Below, in pieces: positions 1-8,691 of a DNA stretch of 64,000 bases (positions are counted from its first letter, which is position 1; each line of letters starts with the position of its first letter). The DNA is from Spongiihabitans sp963422685 (GTDB lineage Bacteria > Pseudomonadota > Gammaproteobacteria > Arenicellales > Poriferihabitantaceae): the NCBI GenBank assembly GCA_963422685.1, contig OY730442.1, forward strand, positions 2,728,001-2,792,000, in the 5' to 3' direction. The notes under the pieces are model-generated. The model made no database searches. It had not been told where the DNA came from and saw nothing but the letters and a program-made list of their open reading frames with translations. Position numbers and translations under genes: made by a program.

Positions 1-210
1 TTCTGGCGCATCTGGTATATCCCCGTTCTGGCCGCATTGGTGTGGGGTGGTTTGTTTTATGCTATTGGGGTTGCGCTGTGGCAGATTGTCGCGGTGGCCG
101 CTGTGGCCATACTTTCCGCCCCCAACGTTATGCATATTATCAGCACCTACAGAAGCAAACAGGGCCGCGATATTTCGCTCAGCCGGATGGGCCATCATGA
201 CAGAGCCTAG
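1..210 (+). CDS. C-terminal end of an unidentified membrane protein (partial)
   Basis: Frame 1 is open from the window edge to a TAG at 208-210, giving the last 69 residues of a protein that begins outside the window. The visible part is strongly hydrophobic with two likely membrane segments (roughly residues 5-25 and 27-45), then a basic, polar tail ending in HHDRA. It stops 12 bases before the ABC permease start on the same strand, so the two are probably co-transcribed. I do not recognise the family from this fragment. It could be another transporter component or an unrelated small membrane protein. Confidence 0.55.
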   Translation, partial: FWRIWYIPVLAALVWGGLFYAIGVALWQIVAVAAVAILSAPNVMHIISTYRSKQGRDISLSRMGHHDRA

Positions 211-222
211 GCAAAAAATTAA

Positions 223-1632
223 ATGAAAAGAGCGACCTATTCATTTTACAAGTGGCTTGGTTGCATAATCGCCGCAATGGTTGCCGGGGTCAGCGCGATT
301 CTAGGCTGGATAGATGGGGCACCCATGCAGCACATCGTGTTTTACGCTATGGCCATCTTCGCATTAATTCTTTGGGGATGGCATCACTGCTCGGTACGCT
401 GGATATATCGATCAGACGAAATTGCGGTCAGCACCACGCAACACCAGCCGGATGCGGCCACCGGCCAGGCCGATGAAGAATATCAGCCAAGCTTTGTGCG
501 TACACTGATTGCCGGAAACAAGAGCGGCGCATGGGGTTTGTTGGCGCTGGTTATCGCATTCATTGCCAGCGCATTCGTCGTGGATGATTTTTTTCAATGG
601 CGCAATATCATCTCGGTACTGGTATTTATTGCCTTTATTATTATGGCCTTTATTCTCAATAAACGAATCAAGACCAACAAAAGCGCATTCATCGGCATCG
701 TTGTATTGATCGGGCTGTTCGTGATTGGATCGCTGGTAGTTGAAGGTTTTCTGTCCATCCTGAACATCAAATCCATGCTGGTGTTTGCCTCGTTTCTGGG
801 TTTGGCCTGTATCGGACAAACCCTGGTTGCGTTGCTGGGCGGGCTGGATTTGTCCATACCTTTTGTCATCGGTTCATCCAATATTGGCCTGATGTATTTG
901 CTCACCCTGGGCACGCCGCCATGGATCGCATTTATCGCAATCCTGCTGGTCGGCGCGGGGATTGGTTTTATAAACGGCATGTTGAGTTTTCGTTTGCAGG
1001 GCCAGGCGCTGATCCTGACCTTGGGAGTCGGTTTTGCGGTTTCCGGCGGCACCCAGATTCTCACCAGCATCGGCACTGCATTCGGCGGTAATGTATTCGG
1101 AGTGGTGCCCAAATGGTTGTCTAATATCGCTGCCATGAATGGCGTGTTTTTCGGATTAGAGTTTCCGCCAGTGGTTATTATCTGGGTTCTCGCCGCAATT
1201 ATCCTGATTATCGGATTGCGCAATACCATCTGGGGAAGGCATCTGTACGCCCTTGGCGGCAGTCGTATTTCAGCAAAGCGTCTGTCCATATCGGAACGCG
1301 GTTACTGGGTCGGTATGTACAGCATCAGCGGCTGTGTATCGGCGTTCACTGGTGCCCTGCTGCTGGGATGGAGCGGCGGCGGATTTATCGGCGTAGGCGA
1401 TCAATATCTATTCATGACCCTGGCGGCCGTAGTGGTGGGCGGCACTTCCCTGCTGGGCGGCTGGGGCGGTTATGGCTTCACCGTGATTGGTGTACTGGTT
1501 TTGCAAGTGCTGACATCATTTCTGGTCGGTATAGGGCTGGATTATGAAAGTCAGCAATTCGTATTCGGGTTGCTCATTCTACCCATGGTGGCATTGTATG
1601 CGCGCTCGCCGCATATACGCACACAGATCTAG
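223..1632 (+). CDS. ABC transporter permease, ribose/RbsC type, with N-terminal extension
   Basis: Predicted inner-membrane permease of the BPD_transp_2 (RbsC/MglC-like) family that imports sugars or other small solutes. Residues about 150-469 form a full-length RbsC-like core: the signature GGLDLS is at 206-211 and the C-terminal half has the usual glycine-rich segments around VVVGGTSLLGG. Unusually, about 150 residues precede this core, with two membrane helices (10-30, 37-57), a polar loop (about 60-98) and two further helices. RbsC itself has only about 320 residues. No ATPase or binding protein lies beside it on this strand; those partners may lie upstream of the window, or it may pair with the minus-strand transporter at 12-16 kb. 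The substrate cannot be told. Confidence 0.85.
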   Translation: MKRATYSFYKWLGCIIAAMVAGVSAILGWIDGAPMQHIVFYAMAIFALILWGWHHCSVRWIYRSDEIAVSTTQHQPDAATGQADEEYQPSFVRTLIAGNKSGAWGLLALVIAFIASAFVVDDFFQWRNIISVLVFIAFIIMAFILNKRIKTNKSAFIGIVVLIGLFVIGSLVVEGFLSILNIKSMLVFASFLGLACIGQTLVALLGGLDLSIPFVIGSSNIGLMYLLTLGTPPWIAFIAILLVGAGIGFINGMLSFRLQGQALILTLGVGFAVSGGTQILTSIGTAFGGNVFGVVPKWLSNIAAMNGVFFGLEFPPVVIIWVLAAIILIIGLRNTIWGRHLYALGGSRISAKRLSISERGYWVGMYSISGCVSAFTGALLLGWSGGGFIGVGDQYLFMTLAAVVVGGTSLLGGWGGYGFTVIGVLVLQVLTSFLVGIGLDYESQQFVFGLLILPMVALYARSPHIRTQI

Positions 1633-1722
1633 CCCCAGTACAAATCAGAATTTTTTCATGGATGTGGGGAAGTGCGCAGAGCCGCAACAATACAATAATA
1701 GTGAAGCTCTTAAATATGTGGA

Positions 1723-2130
1723 TCAACGGTATTCTGCCAGTAAATCGGCGATGCGCTTTAAAAATATTGCATGTTCGCTCGCTTCTTCAGAAGAAAAGGA
1801 TTCCTTGAGGATTTTCACGGGTTGTCCGCGTACTCCCGGGCAGATGCCGATACGGTAGTCTTCATGCCGGCGTTTGCATACGGTTATGTACTTGCCTGCC
1901 ATCGGTTGACGACGGAATTTATCCAGTACCGTGATTAAATCCTTACTGTGTTCAATCGGCGGTCTGCCGTTTCCCGGAGGCCCGGCCACAGGATTCGCTT
2001 TATGTTCAGCGATCAGCCGGTTACGGGTTGCCGCGTCAGTCAGCAGGGGCAATACATGGGTCCGGGTGATGTAGTCGTCGGTGCTGGTGCGCCCCTGGTC
2101 AGTTTGCACGCCGGTTGGTTTATTTAGCAT
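1723..2130 (-). CDS. N,N-dimethylformamidase small-subunit-like protein (first copy)
   Basis: 135 residues. The C-terminal half (QPMAGKYITVC, then EDYRIG, then a SSEEASEHAIFLKRIADL-like tail) matches my recollection of the DMFase small (alpha) subunit, which also ends in an EEAMHAVFLKRIEDV-like helix after a G-K-Y beta segment. In characterised DMFase the small subunit packs on the large catalytic subunit and carries no catalytic metal. This is the last gene of the run, 39 bases after the second small-subunit-like gene, which itself follows the large subunit by 39 bases. The ATG is preceded by GAGG at a good distance. The first 60 residues are polar and divergent. The link rests on the C-terminal motif plus position beside the large-subunit gene, so the exact substrate is not implied. 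Confidence 0.7.
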   Translation of the reverse strand: MLNKPTGVQTDQGRTSTDDYITRTHVLPLLTDAATRNRLIAEHKANPVAGPPGNGRPPIEHSKDLITVLDKFRRQPMAGKYITVCKRRHEDYRIGICPGVRGQPVKILKESFSSEEASEHAIFLKRIADLLAEYR

Positions 2131-2169
2131 TGTTTCGCCTCATTTGTTCAAATATCTGCGCGGATCGGT

Positions 2170-2538
2170 TCAAGTACATCGACACGGCGCTGATTCGCCG
2201 CGCACTTGTTTGATGCGGCGCGCTTCACGCTGCGCCAGTTCCGGTGTGGGAAAGCGCTTGTCTGCAAATAATATGATTGGCTTTATCCGGTCCGCATTGA
2301 GTTGGCCCACACACCATTCTTTATCCGGTTTGGTGCATACCACCATGTAGGCGCCTGGAATGGGGCCATAGCGCCGATTGTTCAGTACAAACAGGCATTC
2401 AGCCAAATTGTTAAGTTTATCCACGTCCAGTTGACTCAATGCGGCCATTTCCAGCTCATTGGGCGACACCAATGCCGCTCCCATCACTTCTTTACCCTGG
2501 GGTCGTTGCATCATCGGCGGTGATTGATTGTCTGGCAT
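2170..2538 (-). CDS. Second small-subunit-like protein of the DMFase-type hydrolase
   Basis: 122 residues, no signal peptide or membrane segment. Its middle and end (GPIPGAYMVVC, then W-C-V-G-Q, then FPTPELAQREARRI) follow the same pattern as the neighbouring small-subunit-like protein: G-x-Y-x-x-V-C, an aromatic plus G about eight residues on, a proline-rich step, then a helix starting (F/S)-x-(T/S)-x-E-x-A and ending in R-I. I infer a divergent paralogue produced by duplication. Known DMFase uses only one small-subunit type, so this gene may form a hetero-oligomer with the other copy or serve a second substrate. It lies directly downstream of the large-subunit gene. It could also be an unrelated small protein; the similarity is low. 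Confidence 0.55.
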   Translation of the reverse strand: MPDNQSPPMMQRPQGKEVMGAALVSPNELEMAALSQLDVDKLNNLAECLFVLNNRRYGPIPGAYMVVCTKPDKEWCVGQLNADRIKPIILFADKRFPTPELAQREARRIKQVRGESAPCRCT

Positions 2539-2577
2539 ATTTACTATCGCCTGATCATTATAATTGCGGCTGGGTGA

Positions 2578-4935
2578 CTAGGGCAGGGGGCCGTCTTTGA
2601 GAAACCCTTTGATGGTATTTTCGAGAATACGGGAGACGTTATTGTTGTAGTTGTTATGGGAAAGACTGCCGCACCAGGAAAGTGAACCGGGTGCGAACAG
2701 CGCACCGTCGTTCGGAGTTTTATAATAAATCATGTCAGCGCGAACCTGTGGGTTTTCAGTGCCGCCGCCATAATAACCGCGGACGGAGAAATGTATCTCC
2801 TCGTTCACTTGCAGCATGAGATTGGTGTGGCCTTCGGAACGCGCCAGCAAATAGGCATTGTGCGGCGTACCGAATTCCAGATCATAACGATCAAGTTCAA
2901 GGCCTGCGGCGCCGCCGCCGACCAGACCAAAGTCTCCGATTATTTCATCTTCGCCGACACCTTCGAAAATCCAGGCGCATTCTGGTCTCTTGCTGTCCGC
3001 TTCACGGCGGTAATACGAGGACACATCAAAGCCGTAAGCGGTAAACGTCAATCCGCATACCTTGCTTGGTATGCGCCCGCGTGCCCGCCACATTCCACCG
3101 AACTTTCCATCAAAGGCATTATTATATTCGCCTGGATTTGCCGTCCATGCCCGAGTGCCTGCCTCACCTTTGCGCACTTCGATAATATTGTCATTGTCCG
3201 GGTGGTATTCGCTGACCCAGTAAAATCCGTCCGCACCCAGATATATCCAGCGTCCGCCTCCGAGTTGATAGGACTCGTAGGCGGCATACATTTTTTCCGA
3301 CGTGTATTCAGGATGGCTGCCGGTCAACACCGTTCTATACCGATTAAGCATTCCCACCCCTTCGCGATGCAGATCTTCATCGGTATGCACATCAAAATCG
3401 AAGCCTGTTTGTTCCAGCCAGTCGGTGAGATGCAAATCGCCGTTAAGCTGCCATAACGATGGCGACAGCCAGTGACGATACTTGGGTCGCATATTCAATA
3501 TCGGGCGCAGGCGCGATGAGTAGCATACGCCACTGCCGTCTGAGTGCAGCGAGTAGGTAGACAAGCCGTATTCCCTATGTTCATTCAAATACAGGTCTGA
3601 AGGGGACAACACCGGGACTTTGCCCGCCAGCAATTGCGCGACCACCGAATTGGTGCCCAGGTTGTCGTTGGAATACGCCATGTAACTGTTGGTCGGTAAA
3701 ATCAACGCCAGTCTGGATGTGGTCGTGCCTTGGGGCGGGCGAACAACAAACGGAATAAAATCTTCGGTATCAGCAGAATCATCGCCGCCGATACGTAACC
3801 GGGCGGCATAAACCCCGCTTTTCAAACCTTCCGGCACGGTAAATTCAAAATCCATGTCCCAGCGAGCATCGTCGATATCGTCGTCATGGAAATGAATCGC
3901 GCCGTATTCATCGGGCCGGTGATGGTAGACAATCTCATCCCCGGTCCAGTTGAAACCGGTCATCGCTCTGGCCGGCAGGTTGATCGCATGACCATTGAGT
4001 ATGTTCGGCGAGGTGTCGATAATATAAGTGGATGCGATGTTTGTAGTGATATTGGCGTGGAAATCCCACGCGCCGACAACATCATTCCGCAGCTCCGCCG
4101 CACAGCCCTCAAAGCCCCGTGCCAGCGCCTCAATCTCGGATTTGGACAGCGCTCGACGGCAGAGTCTGGGGCGGTCGATTTTGCCGTTATAGACATGGGT
4201 TTGCTCCGGCAGCTCGACGGGCTGAGTCGCTTCCCTGTAATGTGCGCCGAAAATTGCTCTACCCGATCTTTCCTGCAAAGTTGAGGCGGCCATCAGCAAA
4301 GGCGCATCATTTATGCCGGGGAGCATACTGTTAGTTGCTTCCACCACAGCAGTGGTTTCATCTCCGGGATGCAACAGCGACATACCCAGGCCGCCATTGG
4401 TAGCGGTGACCACGGGTTCCTGATACAACGTGACTCGACCACTTTGTTCATCAAAAGTCGCCGCTGCCAAATACCAGACTTTGCGCATCAGTTTCTTGTC
4501 GCTGGACAGGTTCATTACCAGTCCCCTACCGTCGCCAATCTCCAGGCTCAGGCAACCGCTATGGTCTATAAATAATCCATACCCGCATTTATTCTGCTCT
4601 GTCCATTTGGTGAGAATACCCTGCCTGCCCTTATCCGGTGTGGTTGGAAAAATGTAGGCTTGCAGGGTAAAACTCTGGACATTCAGGCGCTCGTCCTGAG
4701 GAATGATGATATAGGAACCGCCGTGAATTCTCTGGTTTCTGCCCGCATAGGTTGTGTTGCAGGACGCGGTGATTTCCTCTTCCTTGTAGCCCGGTCCTTG
4801 CGGGTTGGTGTCGCCGTGGATTAAACGAACAATATGCGCATCATAGGATTCCTGCTCCTCGGAATTCACATAGAACTTGATGTTATCTCCAGGACAAACA
4901 GAATACTTGTCACTGTATCCGGTAATTCGTAACAT
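2578..4935 (-). CDS. N,N-dimethylformamidase large-subunit-like hydrolase (LamG plus catalytic domain)
   Basis: Homologue of the DMFase large (beta) subunit, which hydrolyses DMF to dimethylamine and formate in the cytoplasm. Numbered from the ATG at 4935 (785 residues), a concanavalin/LamG-like domain spans about 75-275 and the catalytic domain follows. The characterised enzyme has a mononuclear iron held by two tyrosines and one glutamate. Residues at matching spacing here are Tyr421 (PTNSYMAYSN), Tyr461 (STYSLHSDGSG) and Glu543 with His541 (GSHPEYTS). The GFYWVSEYHP, RKGEAGTRAW and GGAAGLELDR blocks are also typical. An upstream ATG at 4986 would overlap the symporter gene; the chosen ATG has GGGGA seven bases upstream. 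There is no signal peptide. Substrate is inferred only: many family members are uncharacterised and may act on other amides. Confidence 0.85.
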   Translation of the reverse strand: MLRITGYSDKYSVCPGDNIKFYVNSEEQESYDAHIVRLIHGDTNPQGPGYKEEEITASCNTTYAGRNQRIHGGSYIIIPQDERLNVQSFTLQAYIFPTTPDKGRQGILTKWTEQNKCGYGLFIDHSGCLSLEIGDGRGLVMNLSSDKKLMRKVWYLAAATFDEQSGRVTLYQEPVVTATNGGLGMSLLHPGDETTAVVEATNSMLPGINDAPLLMAASTLQERSGRAIFGAHYREATQPVELPEQTHVYNGKIDRPRLCRRALSKSEIEALARGFEGCAAELRNDVVGAWDFHANITTNIASTYIIDTSPNILNGHAINLPARAMTGFNWTGDEIVYHHRPDEYGAIHFHDDDIDDARWDMDFEFTVPEGLKSGVYAARLRIGGDDSADTEDFIPFVVRPPQGTTTSRLALILPTNSYMAYSNDNLGTNSVVAQLLAGKVPVLSPSDLYLNEHREYGLSTYSLHSDGSGVCYSSRLRPILNMRPKYRHWLSPSLWQLNGDLHLTDWLEQTGFDFDVHTDEDLHREGVGMLNRYRTVLTGSHPEYTSEKMYAAYESYQLGGGRWIYLGADGFYWVSEYHPDNDNIIEVRKGEAGTRAWTANPGEYNNAFDGKFGGMWRARGRIPSKVCGLTFTAYGFDVSSYYRREADSKRPECAWIFEGVGEDEIIGDFGLVGGGAAGLELDRYDLEFGTPHNAYLLARSEGHTNLMLQVNEEIHFSVRGYYGGGTENPQVRADMIYYKTPNDGALFAPGSLSWCGSLSHNNYNNNVSRILENTIKGFLKDGPLP

Positions 4936-4963
4936 GGTTTTTTCCCCGAATAATCGCCTTGAA

Positions 4964-6904
4964 TTAATATTTTGAGCCACTGGCAACTCTTTCGATTTCC
5001 CGTTCTGGAACAGTGGACATCTCCATTTTGCAGGCCAGATACCAAATCATGCCTACGCCCAGCGCCCACCAGATAATCTGCCATGCCCAGATCGATGGCA
5101 TACCCAGATTCCAGGCCGGATATCCTGCATCGGGCTCACCGAAAAGTACATTGCCAAGCACCGCACCGGGACCGATCGCAAAAAACATCCACACCAGTAC
5201 GATGACTGCGGCGACGGATTTTGACCAGCGTCTGTGTCTCGTCAATGAACCGTATTCTTTAAGAAAATCGTGCACCTGGCTGCGTCGCGGCCGGTGCACA
5301 TCGTTGCGCCCCATAGCCGAAACGATGAGGCAGACCAGGATATTCAAAAACATACCCCATGCGGCAGAATGTATGGTCCAGGGCCAACGCCCCCAGGGCA
5401 GCGAATCCGCTGCGAGCTTCTGCCCCAGAGGTTCGGTCATGACCACAGCAATCAGACCGGCAATCAAACCCAGGGTGGCAGCCTGTCGCGTGATCCAGGG
5501 AAACCATGTCACAGCAAGCAGCGACGGCCACAGTTGAAACCCAAAGGCAATGGCAAGACTGCCAAGCAGTATGGTAGCTTCCATTGAATAGGTGGCGATC
5601 AGCATGGCGGCCAGAAATACCAGCCCGGTACACAGCCGACCCACCCGCTTTTGTTTTTCATGATTCGCGTCAGGCTGGATATAGCGTTTATAAATATCCC
5701 GGGTCAAAATACTGCCAGTGGCGGCCATAAATGCACCGGCCGTTGCCTGTAACGCCGCAATGGCACAGACTGCAAACACCCCTATTAGCCAGGGCTGTTT
5801 GTCACCGATCAGTTTTATGTAGTGCACTGCCAGGGAGTTTCTTTCATGGCCAGCCAGTACGGGTAGTATCTGCGCGGTGGCGATGTCGGCTTCATTGACT
5901 TGGGCATTGGCGCCCAGCAAATGTGCGCTAACACCCATCAAGGTGGAAAATACAAGCATGATGATCCCGGCGCAAAACGCGGCCCCCCAAACTTGATGGA
6001 TGACGAATCCGCGTGGCGACTGGCTTGCAAAGCCCCACATGGAAATAGCGGGCGAAGCCTGAATTCCCATTATCGACATCATAAAAGTCAGGCACATGAT
6101 GGCTGTCCAGGGGCCGCCAGAAGGCGATTCGACACCGATTCCGGCGGTCCATTGAATTACCCCCGGGATGGCAAAGTATCCCGGGAAATTTCCACCGCCT
6201 GAACCATTCGTATTGCCCCACAAGCCCGGCAAGTTCTGTGCGATGCGTGCCAGACCTCTGTTCAGAGAGTCGAATCCCCCGGCCGTTTCCAGGGCAAATG
6301 TGCCGAGTACAACCACGCCAAAGGCAAACAATACGCACTGTACCACAGCGATTTTCGCCACAGCCTGCATACCCCCAGTGGTACAGTACAGCAATACGAA
6401 GCCCGATAATACCCACATGGCAGCGTCACGGGATATGGTTTGATCGGTCAACTCACCGATCAAAAACCCGGATGCACCGAATAGCATGGCGGCAAATGGC
6501 ACACCGAACAACAGCGCGATACCGACGGATACGATACGCAGCGCATTGCCGCCAAAATAGTCTGCAAACATTTCGCCGCACGTCATATATCCAAATCGTC
6601 GCCCCAGCATCCACTGGCGTTTGAGGAGTACCACACCCGCTAACGCCACGGCTATGCCGTAAAAGGATGTATTAACGAATTGAAAGCCATCACGAAATAC
6701 TAAACCGGGGTGCCCCATAAACGCCCAGCCTGCCAAGGTCACCGCAGTGATGGCAAGAGAAAATACCCAGGGCGAAAGCTGTCGGCCGGCAAGAAAAAAA
6801 TCGCTGGCGGTGTGTGCCCGACGCAGCGCACGGATACCCCAGAAGAAACAATATGCCCAGTAAAGCAGCAAAAACAGCAGCAGCCAGATGGTGCTGTGGG
6901 TCAT
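4964..6904 (-). CDS. Sodium:solute symporter (SSS) family transporter
   Basis: 646 residues with about 13-14 hydrophobic helices. The N-terminus shows the SSS pattern: a first helix, then SDFFLAGRQLSPWVFSLAI and the small-residue run after it. Family members couple sodium entry to uptake of proline, pantothenate, acetate, choline-like compounds and others. The C-terminal 100 residues add a basic cytoplasmic loop (HRPRRSQVHDF) and two more helices, so the protein is longer than PutP. The ATG is preceded by GGGAG at seven bases. It ends 28 bases before the chosen DMFase-like large-subunit start, so uptake of the hydrolase's substrate or of a product is the obvious contextual role. No specificity can be read from the sequence. 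Confidence 0.85.
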   Translation of the reverse strand: MTHSTIWLLLFLLLYWAYCFFWGIRALRRAHTASDFFLAGRQLSPWVFSLAITAVTLAGWAFMGHPGLVFRDGFQFVNTSFYGIAVALAGVVLLKRQWMLGRRFGYMTCGEMFADYFGGNALRIVSVGIALLFGVPFAAMLFGASGFLIGELTDQTISRDAAMWVLSGFVLLYCTTGGMQAVAKIAVVQCVLFAFGVVVLGTFALETAGGFDSLNRGLARIAQNLPGLWGNTNGSGGGNFPGYFAIPGVIQWTAGIGVESPSGGPWTAIMCLTFMMSIMGIQASPAISMWGFASQSPRGFVIHQVWGAAFCAGIIMLVFSTLMGVSAHLLGANAQVNEADIATAQILPVLAGHERNSLAVHYIKLIGDKQPWLIGVFAVCAIAALQATAGAFMAATGSILTRDIYKRYIQPDANHEKQKRVGRLCTGLVFLAAMLIATYSMEATILLGSLAIAFGFQLWPSLLAVTWFPWITRQAATLGLIAGLIAVVMTEPLGQKLAADSLPWGRWPWTIHSAAWGMFLNILVCLIVSAMGRNDVHRPRRSQVHDFLKEYGSLTRHRRWSKSVAAVIVLVWMFFAIGPGAVLGNVLFGEPDAGYPAWNLGMPSIWAWQIIWWALGVGMIWYLACKMEMSTVPEREIERVASGSKY

Positions 6905-6967
6905 ACTGGACTCCCATTGATCGAGTTGGCCATGTGATCAATACGCTTTGTGCACCGCGACAGCCCG

Positions 6968-7729
6968 CTAGACAATTTGTTTTGGGGCCTGGGGGACCCG
7001 GGCCCAGAATTTCGGGTCATGCCCATAGAATATTCGCGCCCCGGCTTTTTCCAGCTTGCGCAGCAGCAACAGCGAATCAAGCATTTGGCTGCGATTATGA
7101 ACCAGATGCGGCAGGTGCAGATTGGTCAGAGTTTCTTTTAAGTAACAGGCATCAGCGGATAATATGATGTCACCAGAATCCAGGCGAACCTTCAGTGACT
7201 GGTGACCCGGAGTGTGGCCGAAGGTCGGTAGAGTGACTATGCGCCCATCTCCGAACAAATCGTGTTCGCCGTTGACTTTCTGCACCAGATGACCATGATC
7301 ATAATCCGCAGGAGCGTAGCCATTGGCTTTAATACATTCCGGGGTCTGCCCTGCTTCCCATTCGCGTTGTTGAATAATTATTTTGGCGTTTGGAATCAAT
7401 TCATTACCGCCCGTATGATCAAAGTGCAGGTGTGAGTTAACCAGGTATTCGATTTTATTCGCTTCGATATCCAGTTGTTGCAGACGTGACTTTATGTCCT
7501 CGCCCTGACGAAATTCAACACTAAAAAGATCCGCCAGAAATCCTATCCTGCTGCGTGGATCATGCTGGCAGTGGGGATGCAGCCCGGTATCGAACAACAC
7601 CTGACCGCGCGGGTGATCAACCAGATAAGCCGGCACCGGGAACCGAATTCTGCCGGCTTTGCCGGCAAGCATCATGTTCAGCCCGGAGGTCAGCCAGCCG
7701 CAGGTCATGGCGTATACTTTTATGGACAC
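6968..7729 (-). CDS. Metallo-beta-lactamase-fold hydrolase, N-acyl-homoserine-lactonase-like
   Basis: 253 residues with the dinuclear-zinc ligands of the AiiA/AttM lactonase branch: H100-x-H102-x-D104-H105 (SHLHFDHTGGN), a later GHTPGH block, Asp in the SADACYL segment and a C-terminal FYGHD. The N-terminal PVPAYLV...VLFDTGLHP pattern is also typical of this branch. Family members open lactone rings, but many hydrolyse other esters or amides. The start is GTG at 7729 with AGGG upstream; an in-frame ATG at 7708 is a weaker option. It lies 63 bases before the symporter and 55 bases after the alpha/beta hydrolase. Given this setting a catabolic hydrolase is as likely as a quorum-quenching lactonase. 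Confidence 0.8.
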   Translation of the reverse strand: MSIKVYAMTCGWLTSGLNMMLAGKAGRIRFPVPAYLVDHPRGQVLFDTGLHPHCQHDPRSRIGFLADLFSVEFRQGEDIKSRLQQLDIEANKIEYLVNSHLHFDHTGGNELIPNAKIIIQQREWEAGQTPECIKANGYAPADYDHGHLVQKVNGEHDLFGDGRIVTLPTFGHTPGHQSLKVRLDSGDIILSADACYLKETLTNLHLPHLVHNRSQMLDSLLLLRKLEKAGARIFYGHDPKFWARVPQAPKQIV

Positions 7730-7784
7730 GCAACGCCCTGATTCTTGCTGTTACTATCGGTCTGCAAACGCAGTAACACCGTGG

Positions 7785-8639
7785 TTATCCGTCGGTGCGT
7801 TCACGAATGATACGCAGCGCCTCTTTAAGATAGACCCGAAACACATCGTAGTTTTCGCTCATCGGAAAATGGCCAATATCGTCCATCTCGATATAGACTC
7901 CGCCCCGTATCCGGCGTGCGGTATTTTCGGTGGCCTCAGGGGGAGTGAGGTAATCGTAGGTGCCGGTCATCATGATTACCGGGCATTTTCGACCCTGGAT
8001 GTTTTGCAGTTCATCGCGCAGGTCGTGGTCAACGGAATAAAAGTACAGATCTCCTTTGAACGCTTCTGACCCTTGGGTGTAATAGTGCCAGGTCAGCCAG
8101 CGATCCATTTCCGGCGATTGCGGTGCCATTAAATCCCACACACCGCTGCCACAAACCTGGGCCGCATTGGCGTGCGGATGGCGCCACCAATCCAGATAAA
8201 ATCCTGGCGCATAGTCAGCCGCTTCTACCGGGATCACTGCCTTGAATCGATCTGGCCGCCGCAGTGCAAGTTGTAATGCGACATTTCCGCCAAATGATGA
8301 GCCCATAAAAATCGGCTCCTTCAGCTCCAGCGCGTCACATAATCTGAGTATGAAATTACAATAGTGATCGGCGGTAAGTTTATATTCCTGTTTCCACCAC
8401 TCGGTGTTATGGGGCGGGTCTGATTTTCCATGTCTGGGCAAGTCGTAGGCAATGACGTTGTAATGTTTTGTGATTTCTGCGTCTTCAAGCAGACCACGCC
8501 ACTGGTGATTATGGCATCCGGCAGTGTGTTGACAGATGAGCGGCTGTCCCCGGCCATTATGTAGATAGAACACTTTGTACTCCTGACCATCAACATCAAT
8601 TGTTACGTAGCGGCCGGTAACGGGGGAATGTTTTACCAT
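7785..8639 (-). CDS. Alpha/beta-hydrolase-fold enzyme
   Basis: 284 residues. The nucleophile elbow GSSFGG (Ser115) follows FM, the oxyanion region is HTAGC at 38-42 and DLPRHGKSDPP matches the usual DxxGxGxS strand/loop. An acid in GTYDYLTPPEA and a histidine in DIGHFPMSE complete a Ser-Asp-His triad. Reactions in this fold range from ester and amide hydrolysis to C-C bond cleavage, so the substrate is open. AGGAA precedes the ATG. The partner gene upstream encodes an SCP2-like protein, a pairing I associate with small-molecule-degrading hydrolases. Cytoplasmic; no signal peptide. Confidence 0.8.
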   Translation of the reverse strand: MVKHSPVTGRYVTIDVDGQEYKVFYLHNGRGQPLICQHTAGCHNHQWRGLLEDAEITKHYNVIAYDLPRHGKSDPPHNTEWWKQEYKLTADHYCNFILRLCDALELKEPIFMGSSFGGNVALQLALRRPDRFKAVIPVEAADYAPGFYLDWWRHPHANAAQVCGSGVWDLMAPQSPEMDRWLTWHYYTQGSEAFKGDLYFYSVDHDLRDELQNIQGRKCPVIMMTGTYDYLTPPEATENTARRIRGGVYIEMDDIGHFPMSENYDVFRVYLKEALRIIRERTDG

Positions 8640-8691
8640 TTTTTTGTTCCTGGAAACGCTGTTTCAGTAGGGTTGTCTGGCGAGGTCTGCA

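Noticed and set aside
594..1289. Minus-strand ORF of 231 codons opposite the first permease
   Set aside because: Overlaps the permease core entirely and has no family resemblance.
6968..7729. Definite quorum-quenching lactonase
   Set aside because: The motif supports the fold and metal site only; the catabolic neighbourhood makes another hydrolase role at least as likely.
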